A DNA stretch of 64,000 bases from Jaapia argillacea MUCL 33604 (GCA_000697665.1 KL197717.1:737786-801785), one strand, 5' to 3'. Positions 12,923 through 25,056 are shown, counted from the first letter of the stretch. The notes: a model not told the origin generated them from the sequence alone. A program made the numbers and translations.

Positions 12923-15180
12923 TTAGACATTAGAATGCTTGACGATGTCCAACTTGCTTCGTGTCAGTAGCGCGCGACACAAGAATGGAATGCGAACTCA
13001 CCTGAAATTCAGTCCGGTTTGGATCCTCGTTTAACGTTTCCATCTCAACTTCGAAGGAAGTACCATCATTCGACTGCACGTTCAACATCATCAGAAATTG
13101 ATAGGGACGAAGCGATCATCAGGACTTACCGTTTTTCCCAACATCGATTGGAGACTCTGGCTGGCGTGAGCGGTACTATTCACGCCGCCAGTACCGGTCC
13201 TTACGCCAGCAGGCCCTTCTCTGAAGGCCATAGAGACGGTATCACTAAAATTAGATGGGCGAACTGCGCTACTGCGGAGGGAGTTACGGGCATTCAGGGT
13301 TGCCAAAAGAGAGTTGACGTATACTATATTCGGTGACAAAAACATTGGAAGACGGTGATGGTGAGAAAGGCAACGAAGAACTCACAGCGACCCAATGTAA
13401 AGTAGAACGCGATGTAGATAAATGTACCCGGACATGTGGAGATCTATGATCGGAGAGGAGTCAGCAAAGCCGGGGGGTGGATACGGGCTCTTACAGTGAT
13501 TAAGGATAGAACGGCGCAAACGCTAAGACCAAACGATGAGTATATTCTAATGGTCTCTCCAACGATGACTCTCAGAGACCAACCTTGTCATCAATCCGGT
13601 GTTCACGCTGAAAATCATCTGGAAACGGCAAATTAGAACTCAATGATTGGCTTTCGTGCTCGAAAAACGAACGAGCTTCTTAATCATGGTGTCTAACCTA
13701 GAGCCAAGGAAGGATAAGTTCCTCAAACGGACGATAAACGGGACATATACTCACAGTTCCAGTCCCTTTCGGCTTCGGTGCAACAGCACACACATCACGG
13801 CCGCAATAACAACGTCGCTAGCCGCCGCAAGTACATTTACGGTCATTGATAGAGACTAGAGGATTACCAGACAATTAGTATGAGACCGGCTACATTCCAT
13901 TGCACGACGTCTGCACCTTCAGTTCTGATAGTTGCGCGACAGTTGAGAAGTGAAGGCTGAGAGGGAAATCATGTCATCGGACGTTAGGAGGGTAGATATC
14001 GGTAAGAAGCTTACGCTTTCAATGGGTAGGCTGACAATTAATAAAGAGTCAGAGAAAGGATAGATAGGGTTGGTTGAAAGACGGGCATACCGAGGACAAC
14101 CCCTGCAATCCGAGGAAAATTAGTTATGAGAAGATAAAAGGAGAGAGGACATGTACCGAACTCGGCCAGAACGAGCAGTAGCTGTGGATCCAACAATGAG
14201 TCGGCACACAAACGGTTCTCGTATAAAGAAAGCCTACCACGAAAAGTGTGATGGAGATGCATTGGCTCACTGGACAACAATGAGGAAAAGATTAACTGAC
14301 GGGTAGTGACCAAGACGCACGCTTCCATATACGGATGGTGAAGAAACTAGGAGAAGCGCATGGGATTAGGGCAGTAGGATGGAACGTTCGTTCAGTCCTT
14401 ACATTTGAACAAGGAAAGCCGTCAGTCCCTAAGTCCATGAAGTCAAAGCAAGTTAAGCGAGTCATTGTTTGTTGCACGTACGTTGAAGAATATCTCGACC
14501 TACACAAAAACGAGATCGTAAACGCCGGAGATCAACGGACATTGAGTGGAACCCACCACTAGACTCCTATAAGTAGGGAGCATCAGGTCAGTCAGAACGG
14601 AATATGCGTACTACATACCAAATCATACTTCCTAAGATTGTAGGGTTGCAAAAGTTTGTGACCAAGTAAGTATACACTAGAAGGAGGTGTCATTTATGCC
14701 GCATGAAAAATAGATCGAGGGCCATACACATATGCGTGATGAGCATTTGGTGGATCGTGTCAGAGATGAAAGCCGTAGCGACCTAGCATAAGTATAGGAT
14801 AAGTGTGATGCTTTGTGGTCCAAGATGAAAGTGACGCGCACCAAGAATCTAATATGCGAGAGATCAACTTTGTAGTGGCTGTAGTAATGCCATGTCTGGA
14901 CACATGAAACTAAAGAATCAAATGAGTCCAAGTTAAGTACACTGGATGATGACATCTGGTCACCTCCCCAGAGCCTAGATATTCCATTCATATGCAGGAA
15001 ATCCACAAGTCTCAAGAAGAACTCACGCCGTTGCGACTATCACTCCGATGAACATAGCGCCCAAGCTGAAATCATGAAAAGCAACATCAGCAAGTTGGGT
15101 ACCGGGTAGTGACACGACTAGGAAGATGGGGATACGAACGTGTCGTCAAGAACGAGATGAGCGCCCGGTGTTTGGGCCAT
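12923..15180 (-). CDS. DUF6534 seven-pass membrane protein, copy A (23 exons)
   Basis: Exons on the minus strand: 15180-15140, 15065-15027, 14974-14964, 14909-14842, 14782-14728, 14676-14619, 14566-14557, 14499-14482, 14428-14403, 14346-14321, 14269-14238, 14181-14157, 14102-14091, 14030-14015, 13956-13917, 13855-13755, 13697-13673, 13618-13584, 13522-13495, 13443-13386, 13323-13130, 13073-13002 and 12952-12923, together 339 codons plus stop. The product reads like the agaricomycete DUF6534 family: LGAMFIGVIVATALWGVSCV, DTIHQMLITH, SMTVNVLAAASDVVIAAVMC, FSVNTGLMT and YVNSLLATLNARNS before a cytosolic tail. Seven membrane spans are expected; function is unknown. Four exons are only 10, 11, 12 and 16 nt, and the same ones occur in copy B. 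The C-terminal exon is the least certain. Confidence 0.85.
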
Positions 15181-15889
15181 GCCAGCGAGATAAGTGCGGT
15201 AGTACACGACTAGGGAAACAAGGTCTCCGACACGGGCAGAGAGGTTGCTCGACGCAAACCCGCTCTGCGGTGGGGATCAGGGAATAAAAGCACGATCCAC
15301 AGGGACCAGGGTGGAACCCGAATTCTTCAAGTTGAATAGCATAACGGCATGAGGTCTCACATCCAAACGGACCTAGTATAGTGGGACAAAGGCGATGTCA
15401 ATCGGACAAGACTTAAGTATAAGGGACTAGGGTCAACAACGTAATTACATAAGTACGTGAATGGTACAACTCCTCATCATGCAAGCTGTTCTCGCCACAA
15501 ATATGTTCTCACCACAAATATGTTCTCACCACAAATATTGATCTTGTTCACGAACATCAATTGATCAAGACGCGAACAGCCCCAGGTTTTCAAGTTGTTT
15601 CCCTCGATATGCTGTCCCATGTCCGGGATTCGAAGGGCCCTGACTCCTATTGGTTGCTATCGGTTGTCAATGACTACTGACGGCTCATGATCGAGTATTT
15701 CACCATGCCCAGGCAACGTGTGCGATCATCAACTGGGTTCTGCTGGGGCAGTTCATCCATTTACGAAGTCCTTCCCCCACCTGTCGCACCCCCTTGGTGA
15801 GCCTCTCAATTCTATACCTGTAACGATACCCACCTTATCTTATACAAGAGCTCGTTCTCAGAGCCAATACTACCATCGAATTGAACCAG
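15181..15889. other. Divergent intergenic region between DUF6534 A and DUF4246-1
   Basis: About 700 bases that must hold two promoters. It contains the 17-bp tandem repeat at 15487-15537 and an AT-rich block just after it with GATC and inverted GTTC/GAAC motifs. No gene is seen. Confidence 0.6.
15487..15537. repeat. Three-unit 17-bp tandem repeat
   Basis: The unit TGTTCTCACCACAAATA occurs three times head to tail at 15487-15503, 15504-15520 and 15521-15537. The first unit differs by one base (G for A). It lies between two divergent genes, about 350 bases from each start, so it could be a set of transcription-factor sites. A plain minisatellite is equally possible. Confidence 0.9.
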
Positions 15890-17947
15890 ATGGCTCCGCC
15901 CAAACCAAAATCAAACCCATCCCCTTTCCCGTCGCCCTTCAAGTTCAAGCAGAATTTCCACTTTCGCACGCTGGTCGAGTTTCGCATGCGAATTTTCCAG
16001 ATTCAGATCCTCTCGAAACCGAGATGGTGGGAGAAGGTCTTTGACGAGGATATTGTGAAGAAGTGGAAGCAGGAATTTGTGGAACAAGATCCAGCTATGA
16101 TCGCGAAGTACTGGACTGCGAAGGAAAGGAATGCCCCCGACCCTGCTGTAGAGAGTCCTGAGGAGGAGGAGGAGGGGAAAGCGGTAGCTTCCAGTGGGGA
16201 GACGAAGACGGAGGGAGTGAAGGACGTTGGGAGCGAACTTGGCGAGGTTGCTCAAGGAGAAGTGGAAGACGGGAACACCGAGGTAGCTCTAGACGGACAG
16301 GGTGGTGGGGAAGGGGAGGAGGAAGAGGACGACGAGGACGAGGAAGAGCAGAGCGCCGATAAAAAGGCGTGGCCACGGACGAAGGTTACTGAGGCCCAAT
16401 TAGCCTATGTTTTCGATGAGCTGAAATGGTTGGCTGGGCAAAGGGATGCTCGCCTCGGCATTGAGGTGAGTATCAATTTCTACCCCGGTTTCGCAACATA
16501 TCACCTCATTCTCTGTTTCTAGATGGCGGGCGTCCCCACAGTTTACTGCTCGCACACTCTCATACCGCTCGAGCTGAAAGAGGCTTTAATCCAAGGAGGT
16601 GCTCTCCTAGAGAACGTACCCGAGGACCAAAAGGATTGGCATCCCAACACCGATAACCAAGTCCTCGATCTCGTCCATCCTTCTCTTCATTGTCTTCGTA
16701 TCGGCATATCTCTTGTTAAGAGAGCAGACGAAGACACCGTCTATGCCCAGACACTCGACGAATATCTCGCAGAGAGATCTGATCTTGAGTATGTTCCCCC
16801 CACTACGTGGAACAAGGGTTCTTTCTCCCTTTCCCGACAACATCAATGGCTTCCAACAGATTTCGAGGTGTCGGAGAACGGAGACGTGACCGCTCTGTCT
16901 TACATCAACAATCTCCATCCGGACACTCAGAAACCGCTCTGCAAGACGATCACGTCGATCCTCCAACTTTTCGTGCCGCTTTGGGAGCGTGTCTTGGGTG
17001 ATACCATAGGTCCGGAACCGCCACTCGCGATAGAGGTCAACACATATCAGTGGTACGATCATTGCGAGGCTAGTGAGCCCAATTGGGATGACTTCAAGGA
17101 CTTGGAGGACGATGACGAGGATGACGAGGAGAAGGGTTACGAGTGGGCATATGAAAAATGGGAGGAGGCCAAATGGCCACTCATACCAGATCCCAAACCC
17201 TTCACACCACCACCCTCCGAAGCGCTTCCACAACCATACAACCTGAAGGGCAAGAAGCTTCAAGTCATCATCAAAATGGCGAATATCGTCCTCACTCCGG
17301 AGAACCCCAAATACAAAGGCGGGTCTTGGCACGTTGAAGGAATGGAGAACGAGCGAATCGTCGCAACAGGCTTGTACTATTATTCGACCTCCAACATCAC
17401 CGAGTCCAGACTAGGCTTCCGCCAGATGATGGGCGACGCTGAGAATGGTATTGACATCCCTTATCAGCAAAGTGATATCAAGGGATTCCAAGTTGCATTT
17501 GGGATCGATGGGGATCGCGGGCATTTGAATCAAGTGTTGGGCAATGTTGTCGTTCAGGAGGACGAATGTCTTGCATTCCCCAATATCTATCAACATCGAG
17601 TAACTCCTTTCGAGCTGGACGACGCTACCAAACCTGGACACCGCAAGATCCTCTGTTTCTTCCTAGTCGATCCGACGATCCCCGTTTTGTCGACTTCTCG
17701 CGTCCCTCCTCAACAGCACGCCTGGTATTCGAATGAGTTGCCAAAGGCCCCGATACTGCAATCATTACCCCAGGAGTTGGTTGATATGGTGGCTGAGGGA
17801 CTCGTCGATAGAGAGCAGAGCGGCGCCATTATCACCATGGAGCAAGCGAAGGAGGAGAGGGAGAGGCTGATGAAGGAGAGAGCCAATTTTGTGGTTCAGC
17901 ATAACGAGAACTTGTTTGAGATGGAGTTCAATATGTGCGAGCATTGA
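15890..17947 (+). CDS. DUF4246 protein, copy 1 (putative Fe/2OG-oxygenase fold)
   Basis: Two exons, 15890-16465 and 16523-17947, encode 666 residues. The N-terminal region has the conserved block FRTLVEFRMRIFQIQIL, then an acidic low-complexity insert, then TKVTEAQLAYVFDELKWLAG. The C-terminal half shows the DUF4246 core: GGSWHVEGMENERIVATGLY, then FPNIYQHRV and GHRKILCFFLVDP. The two histidine blocks and the following arginine resemble the iron and cosubstrate positions of 2-oxoglutarate dioxygenases; that is inference, and no DUF4246 activity is known to me. I chose the ATG at 15890 because it matches the start of copy 2. It lies head to head with DUF6534 A and just upstream of its paralogue. 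Confidence 0.9.
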
Positions 17948-18694
17948 ACTGTCTCAACGTCCTCGCTCTCCCACTGTATCTGTTGATTAGCATCGACTTC
18001 GGAAGTTGAATATCATTTCGGAATCTTTGACGTGACTCTGCTTTAAGTTGGTTGAAGGGGTCTCCACTGATAGTTACGCTAAGACTGGATTCACAACCTT
18101 TTCCTCCGCGTGGGATGTCGAACAATGACATGTCGGTGCGATATGTACTCAGTAAGTACTAGCTCAGCCCCGAGACTTTATGATATGCAAAGGGAAAGGA
18201 TTGAGATACTTGCGCCGTTGAACGCACGTCACGAATGTTAATGAGGAGCCACAAGGATGAGATCAGGGCGGCCCGAAAAAGTCAGCGAGAGATGGGGTGA
18301 ATTCTTGGGTGGGAACTGGGATGTGACTTGTCTTTTTATCGACTATCAGCACTCAGCATGGACTTCGGAGGTGGAGGACATGGAACAACCCACCACCTTC
18401 ACTTGCCTTTCCGCGAGCTTGGTCGTCGACATCTGGGTTGATTTGGACTTCAGAAACTTGGAACTTGAACAATGAACGGCTCCTCTCAAAAAGTTGTCGG
18501 CAAGGACTAGCTTCGTATGTAATCTGGACGCACAGCCCTCCGACTCTATTCGTTACCAAGGCTGGAGTTTTTCTTGTAGGTAACGTGTACTCTGATAAAC
18601 GAGCATTGCCTACATTGGCTGTGAACGCCCTTCCACCCAGGTGAGTCCTGATTTTGGCCCTTTCCGGACAAGTTCTAACCGTGGCTTGTACAAG
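17948..18694. other. Intergenic region between the DUF4246 copies
   Basis: About 750 bases between the tandem DUF4246 genes. I looked for a leftover DUF6534 gene, which a block duplication would predict, and did not find one. No repeat or RNA gene is apparent. Confidence 0.5.
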
Positions 18695-20652
18695 ATGACA
18701 CCACCCCAACCTGGAGCGAACCCATCCCCCTTTCCATCTCCATTCAAATTCAATGTCAACCTCCACTTCCGCACGCTGGTGGAGTTTCGTATGCGAGTTT
18801 TCCAGATCCAGATCCTCGCTAAAAAAAGGTGGCGGGAGAAGGTTTTCGATGAAGAGACTGTGAAGAAATGGAAGCAGGAGTTTATGGACCAAGACCCAGG
18901 GATGATCGCCAAGTATTGGACTGCGAAAGAGAGGAACGCACTGGATCCTTTAGTGGGGGGCGTGGAGATGGATAAAGGGCAAGATGCGACTTCCAACAAA
19001 GACAAGAAGATCGAGGGATTGGATGACGCTGTGAACGAAGTTGGAGAGGGAGAGGAAGAAGAGAGTGCAACTATGAAGTCGTGGCCGCGGACGAAGGTCA
19101 CCGAGGCCCAATTGGCATATATCTTCGATGAGCTGAAATGGATGGCTGGGCAAAGAGATGCTCGTCTCGGTATCGAGGTGAGGAAGAATATTACCGCTAG
19201 CCTCCGTATCATTTGACTTCATACTGCTGCTTCCAGTCGGCTGGCGTGCCAAAAGTCTACTGCTCGCACACTCTCGTACCGTTTGAGCTGAAAGAGGCTT
19301 TGATCCAAGGAGGAGCGCTCCTGGAAGACGTACCCGAAGACCAAAAGGATTGGCATCCCAATACCAACCACCAAGTTCTGGATCTCGTCCATCCTTCCCT
19401 TCACTGTCTACGCATTGGCAAATCTCTCGTTAAGCGAAGGGACGAAGGCGCCGCCTACATTCAAACACTAGACGACTATCTCGCAGAGCGCCCCGATCTG
19501 AAGTATATTCCTCCAACTCCGCGGGACAAGGGTTCCTTCTCCCTTTCACGCCAGCACCAATGGCTCCCAACAGATTTCGACGTGTCGGAGAACGGAGCTA
19601 TAACTGCTCTCTCTTACATCAATAATCTCCACCCCACAACCCAGATGCCTCTCTGCAAGACCATCACGTCCATTCTACAACTCTTTGTGCCGCTCTGGGA
19701 ACGAGTCTTGGGTGATACCATCGGACCGGAACGATCGCTCGCAATAGAGGCCAACACGGAAAACTGGTATGATCATTGTGATCACAGTGAACCCAATTGG
19801 TTCAACTACACTGGCAAGGGCGCCGACGCCGAAGTGCGTTATGACAGAGATCGCCAAGCTTGGGAGGCAGCTAAATGGCCGCTTATACCCGATCCCAAAC
19901 CCTTCACACCACCAGTTTCCGACGAACTGCCACAGCCATTCAACCTCAAGGGCAAAAAGATTCAAGTCATCGTCAAAATGGCTAATATCGTCCTCACTCC
20001 GAAAAATCCCAAATACGAAGGCGGTTCTTGGCACGTCGAAGGAATGGAGAATGAACGAATCGTCGCCACAGGTCTGTACTATTACTCGACCTCGAACATC
20101 ACCGAGTCCAAATTAGGTTTCCGTCAAACTGTTGGCGATGGCGACGAATATGGTGCTGACATTCCCTATCAGCAACATGATATCAAGGGGTTCCAGGCTG
20201 CGTTTGGGATCTATGGATATGACGGGCCTTTGAACCAACAGATGGGGAGCGTAGTCGTGAAGGAGGACGAGTGTCTGGCATTCCCGAATATCTATCAGCA
20301 CCGAGTGGCTCCTTTCGAGTTGGCCGACCCCACCAAACCTGGATACCGCAAGATTCTCTGTTTCTTCCTCGTCGATCCGACGATCACCATTTTGTCGACT
20401 TCTCGTGTTCCTCCTCAACAACACGCATGGTACTTGAATGAATTGCCCAAGGCCCCGATGCTGCGATCATTGCCTCAGGAGTTGTTAGATATGGTGACCG
20501 ATGAGCTCGTCGATAGAGAGGAGAGTGGTGCGATTATGACGATGGACCAGGCCAAGGAGGAGAGGGAGAAGCTAATGAAGGAAAGAGCAAACTTCGTGGT
20601 TCAACTTAACGAGAACGTGTTCGAGATGGAGTTTAGCATGTGCGAGCATTGA
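18695..20652 (+). CDS. DUF4246 protein, copy 2
   Basis: Two exons, 18695-19177 and 19237-20652, encode 632 residues. The single intron is at the same codon as in copy 1, and the two proteins can be aligned along their length. The main differences are a much shorter acidic insert in the N-terminal region and a changed linker near the middle. The conserved core residues are all present (GGSWHVEGMENE, FPNIYQHRVAPF, GYRKILCFFLVDP, with Y in place of the H before RKIL in copy 1). This is a clear tandem duplicate, likely still functional. Role unknown; an Fe/2OG-oxygenase-like fold is inferred from the HxE-like and HR blocks. Confidence 0.9.
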
Positions 20653-20944
20653 GAATTCTGGACTAGGTGACTCCGTGCATATGATTTTCATGTAATGCGA
20701 ATGTCGCGGCTGGAAGGTGCACAGTTGTCCACCACGACGCTCGTAGATTGCCCGCAATCAATGATACTCGCAAGGACATACACACGCCATACAATAAAAC
20801 ACTCCAACGGGGGCGTTCAGTTTACCCAGCGAGACAGAAACGGAAACGAGAACATAGGACAGCGAAGACGAAGCTAAGAGACGAGGAAACTTTGCGATGA
20901 TGGAATTGGTGGAAGTGCCTTCAATCTATGAGGGACGTTGCGGA

Positions 20945-23360
20945 TCAAGCGATTGGTTTCGGTTTGGTAGGCGACCCAACCTGAAAACAGGAAATACGTG
21001 AGCCAGTTGTTGAGGGTTACCCCGTCCGAGATGACGCACCTCCAAATCAACAGGAAACTTGGACATCGAGACACTTGACAATGTCTTGGATTTTTCGGGT
21101 GAACACTCGAGAGGCATGACCACGATGGGGCGGGCACTCACCTCGATGTCGTTCTCGCCTGGATACTCCTGGACAGTTTCCGTCTCGATCTTGACAGAAA
21201 TTCCGCCATTTGACTACATCCACCAATTAGCTAAGCCCTAACGAGGTAACGACAGAGAACAGGAAGATCAAAAATAAGACGTACAGTCTTCTGCCCAATG
21301 GACCTGACGTTATGACTGCCGTGGATGATGGTATTAGCACTGCCAGCACCTGCGGTCCGTAGGCCAGTGGTCCCCTCTCTGAACGACAAAGAAATGCTTT
21401 CGCTAAAATTGGAAGGGCCCACTGGCTTGTTGTGAATGGACCTGCGAGCATTCAGAGTCGCCAAGAGCGAGTTGAGGTATACTGGAAACGATGGAAGAAT
21501 CAGATAGGCCATAATGGTGTGGGAGATAGCGAAAAGTGCTCACAGCGACCCGATGCGAAGTAGAAGGCTATGTAGATGAATGTATTTGGAAGAGCAGATA
21601 TCTAGGGACGAGTGGGGTTTGTGAGGACCAAACTCGACGGTAACCTGGGCTCATACCGTGATCAAGGAGAGAACGGCGCAAATACTAGGATGGTATCAGT
21701 AACACGTGAAACTAGTCCCTCGACCAAGGCCGTTAAGACGAACCTTGTCAACAATCCGGTGTTCACGCAGAAAATCATCTAAATGGTAAATCAGCGCCTG
21801 AACTGGCTGAACGGAGTTCTAAACACGAACGAGTCTATTGATCACGTTGTTTGAGCTATGGTCAATTACGGGTAAGTTGCCCGCAGGTTTAGTAACATCG
21901 ATATATGCGCACTGCTGAAATCCCGTTCGGGCCCGGTGCAACACTGTACACAATACTGCGGCAATCACAACATCGCCAGCGGCCGCGAGTGCATTGACAG
22001 TCATCGAAAGAGCCTGGAATGCAGCCAGTTTTAGACACTCGACGCTGAACTGCATAAAGGTGGATTGATATGCGCACCTTCAATTCTGCCAGTTGTGTAA
22101 AGGTTGAGAAGTGGAGGCTGATGGCAAAAATATCTTCAGATGTTAGGTAGGGGATATTCTTCGGCAACACGCTCACGCTTTGACAGTATACGCTGGCAGA
22201 TGACGAAGTGTTAGGGATATGGTGTCAACAATTGATTCAAGATGGACAAACCGAACACGGTTCCTACAGACGGGAAACGGGGAAATTTTAGAAATGTTGA
22301 AGAAGTACCAAAGGTGGGCGCATACCAAACTCAGCAAGGACAAGGAGAAGCTGTGGTCCGAGCTCATTGGTAAATGCAAATATGATCAATTTAGAAAAGC
22401 TTCCTACCACGCAAAGTGTGACGGCGATACTCCGCTCGCTAACTGAAATCAGCAAAAGAATAGCGATCTTCAGAATGCGCCCAAATGCAAATGACCGAGA
22501 CGCACGTTTCCATATGCGAATCGTGAAGAAGCTGAGAAAGGCGGGCATCAGTATAACGGAGACTGCCAAATTTAATTCAAGGCACTCACAGTTGGACCAT
22601 CAAAGCAGTCAAGCCCTAGGCGAAGAAAATTAATAACCAAATGACTAATCAAGTCAATGATTGTTGGATGGACGCACATTAAAGAGCACCTCGACCTGTG
22701 AGAAAAGTAGATGTTAGTTTCCAGGAAGCCGGCCATCAAGCGTAACCTACCAATAAACTCCTACCGGTGGGAAGGGTATCAGAAGACGTACTCATGAGCG
22801 GAAGACATTGACTGCTTACCAAACCAAACTGTCCAAGATCAATGGATTGCCAAAATTCGTGACCAGATATACATATACTAGACGTAGTGGTTAGTATAGC
22901 TACGCGAGGAATGTGATGAGAGTCGTACGTGTGTGGGTGATGAGCATTTGATGGATCGTATCAGTAATGAAGGCCGCCGTGACCTGATACATAGAATATG
23001 GGTGAATGTTCATGGTCCAGATCGGAGGAAGGCAGACCAAGAGTCTGATATGCCACAGATCGACACGGTAGTGATTGTAGTAATACCATGCCTGAACACA
23101 AGAAACTGAGGAGCCGGGTGAGCCTAACCAAGAGGTTCGTATCAGAGCGCCTCTCACCTCCCCAGAGTCTACGCTCGGTTATTAGTCAACAGGTTCAACT
23201 TGTATGACGCATGGACTTACGCCGCCGCTACAACCACTCCGATGAACATAGCACCCAAGCTGAACGATTCAAGGTAAATATCTAGAGAATTCAACGTTTA
23301 GAAGTATGGAAATACGAACGTGTCGTCAAGCACCAGATGAACAACAGGTATTTCGGCCAT
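20945..23360 (-). CDS. DUF6534 seven-pass membrane protein, copy B
   Basis: The start at 23360 (MAEIPVVHLVLDD) matches copy A, and the exon order is the same: LGAMFIGVVVAAALWGVSCV, DTIHQMLITH, LYVYLVTNFGNPLILDSLVW, SMTVNALAAAGDVVIAAVLC and YLNSLLATLNARRS. The microexons lie at 23168-23158 (11 nt), 22760-22751 (10 nt), 22263-22252 (12 nt) and 22192-22177 (16 nt), with an 18-nt exon at 22695-22678. The tail after the NARRS block is serine-rich and acidic. The last exons are uncertain: I end at a stop at 20947-20945 after an intron with acceptor TTTTCAG, but a stop near 21047 in another frame is possible. Membrane protein of unknown function. Confidence 0.82.
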
Positions 23361-24229
23361 AACGAAATCGTTTCGCAAGCAAGCAGGCGGTACCGAAGCG
23401 AGCAAAAAAGAGGGAATGAAGATGTTGCCAACAATGGCTGCCTGTATTTGTAAAGACTGGAAATCAAACTCTGCGATGGAGATCAGGGATTACCATGAGG
23501 GGACGATCAGCATCAGAGGCTACTTGCAGGAACACTGGGCGCCCGATGGCAGGAGAGGTTTGCGATTTCCATAACTGCACTAGTAGCTGCTCCACAGCAT
23601 CAAGCAATATGGAGTCCTTTTGTACATTGGGAGCATTGTTTACAGAACACCTCAGGCACTCGACTTGCGATCCACCAAGGGTGCGAGACCGTTCTTAGAA
23701 CGACTATGGCGTGCAAGGGGATGAATTCTAGAAAATCAAGATGGGGAGCGGCATGGGTGCTGAGCGCGGCATCGATTCACGAACCGGATACTGAGCACCC
23801 ACATTGGTTTACACCGAAAAGTTCCATGATAAAACCGGACGCACCAGCAATGAGGCTACAGTGTCAGCGACTATGAACAGGTGTTTGATTACTGGAATGG
23901 CCATGGATCGTCGTTGGATTGTCGCGCCTTCTGCTGGAGTTTAAGTTGCCGGTGATGGCCGGAGCTGGCGCTACCCTACTTATGTCCAGCTGGCGACACA
24001 TGAGCGGGCCTCGAAACAGTATACGGCTCAGTAAGTCTTACTTTCCTGGTTCCTGGTCCTGAATCCTAGCTTGGTCGGTGGCAGCATCATGATCAACAAT
24101 CCAAGAGAGTGCTTACTCGATCGATATAATCAGTCTCTCACCATCAACACACACTGCCAGCTTCCTTTCGTATGACGGAAGAATGAAGTTGATTGGGCAT
24201 TGCTTCTCATCAGATGGATTTCCTTCGCC
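23361..24229. other. Region without a supported gene
   Basis: About 870 bases upstream of DUF6534 B. Only short open frames without domains or coherent splicing are present. No repeats seen. Confidence 0.5.
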
Positions 24230-24939
24230 TTATCGATCCACCCAACCACCAATTTGACAAGGTACCGCAATCTCGTGATTTGTGGCTTCGTCCTGGACAG
24301 TTGATTTTTGTGGACAAAGTGTAGAAACGAAGATGAGATCTTCCGATGACATGCGAAAGATGGGCCGATCAGAGCTGGAGGGAGATGGGGTTTCTCCCTC
24401 GTACAGGGCGCTGACCAAAGTGTCGGTGCTCAAATACCTGAGGGTAGAAAGTGTTAGCAAATGGGAGTGTTCGCTCTAAGTGGTAATCGTCGCACCTCCA
24501 ATGAAAGTGCCCCGCGGCGATACCCCGTACGGCCTCGAAAAGGAACCACGCGTTACTTATCGTGATCTGCCTCGGGATTATCATCAAGGCGAGGCATTCA
24601 GCGTTCGGCATCCAGGGACTTCGGATGCGCCGTGTCGACTAGCATACAAGCATGCCGGATCGCTTCTTGGACGTTACACGAATATTGGCACCAATTCGTC
24701 GGCTTGGTTTTCTCGTTTTAAGATGGCGGTGAGCGATTGGGCTGCCCGGAGGGGTGGTTGGCACGACCCAGTGTTTTCTCCACGAAGGCGACGGTATCGT
24801 TGGCGCTGTTCCGCCAGAGTTCGGCCAGGAAAGAAACACAAAGTCAGCCTGCCTACATGGAAATTATCAGGGATGTTTGTACGAAGATAGGTTGCATAGC
24901 TATATTTTCCAGTTCTGGAGGGACTTGGAAGGCAAGCAT
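24230..24939 (-). CDS. Unidentified gene, tentative model
   Basis: Several minus-strand blocks look coding and join across good splice sites, but I do not recognise the protein. From a possible ATG at 24939 the frame begins MLAFQVPPELENIAMQPIF. A block at about 24805-24755 follows. The last two blocks are clearer: IPRQITISNAWFLFEAVRG to HFHW, ending at a donor near 24495, joins in frame after a 60-nt intron to YLSTDTLVSALYEGETPS, which runs to a TAA at 24230. The middle part (24740-24600) does not join cleanly in my reading, so the gene may be misread or decayed. It lies head to head with RPA3, about 120 bases away. Confidence 0.35.
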
Positions 24940-25056
24940 GTTCGGAGGGGTCAGTGAGTCGGCAATGCCAGTGTCACGGAGAAACGCGCTTGGTCACGCG
25001 TTGTGTGACAATAATTCCACTCCTTCATTCAACTCACACCCAACCCTCCTGCGATA

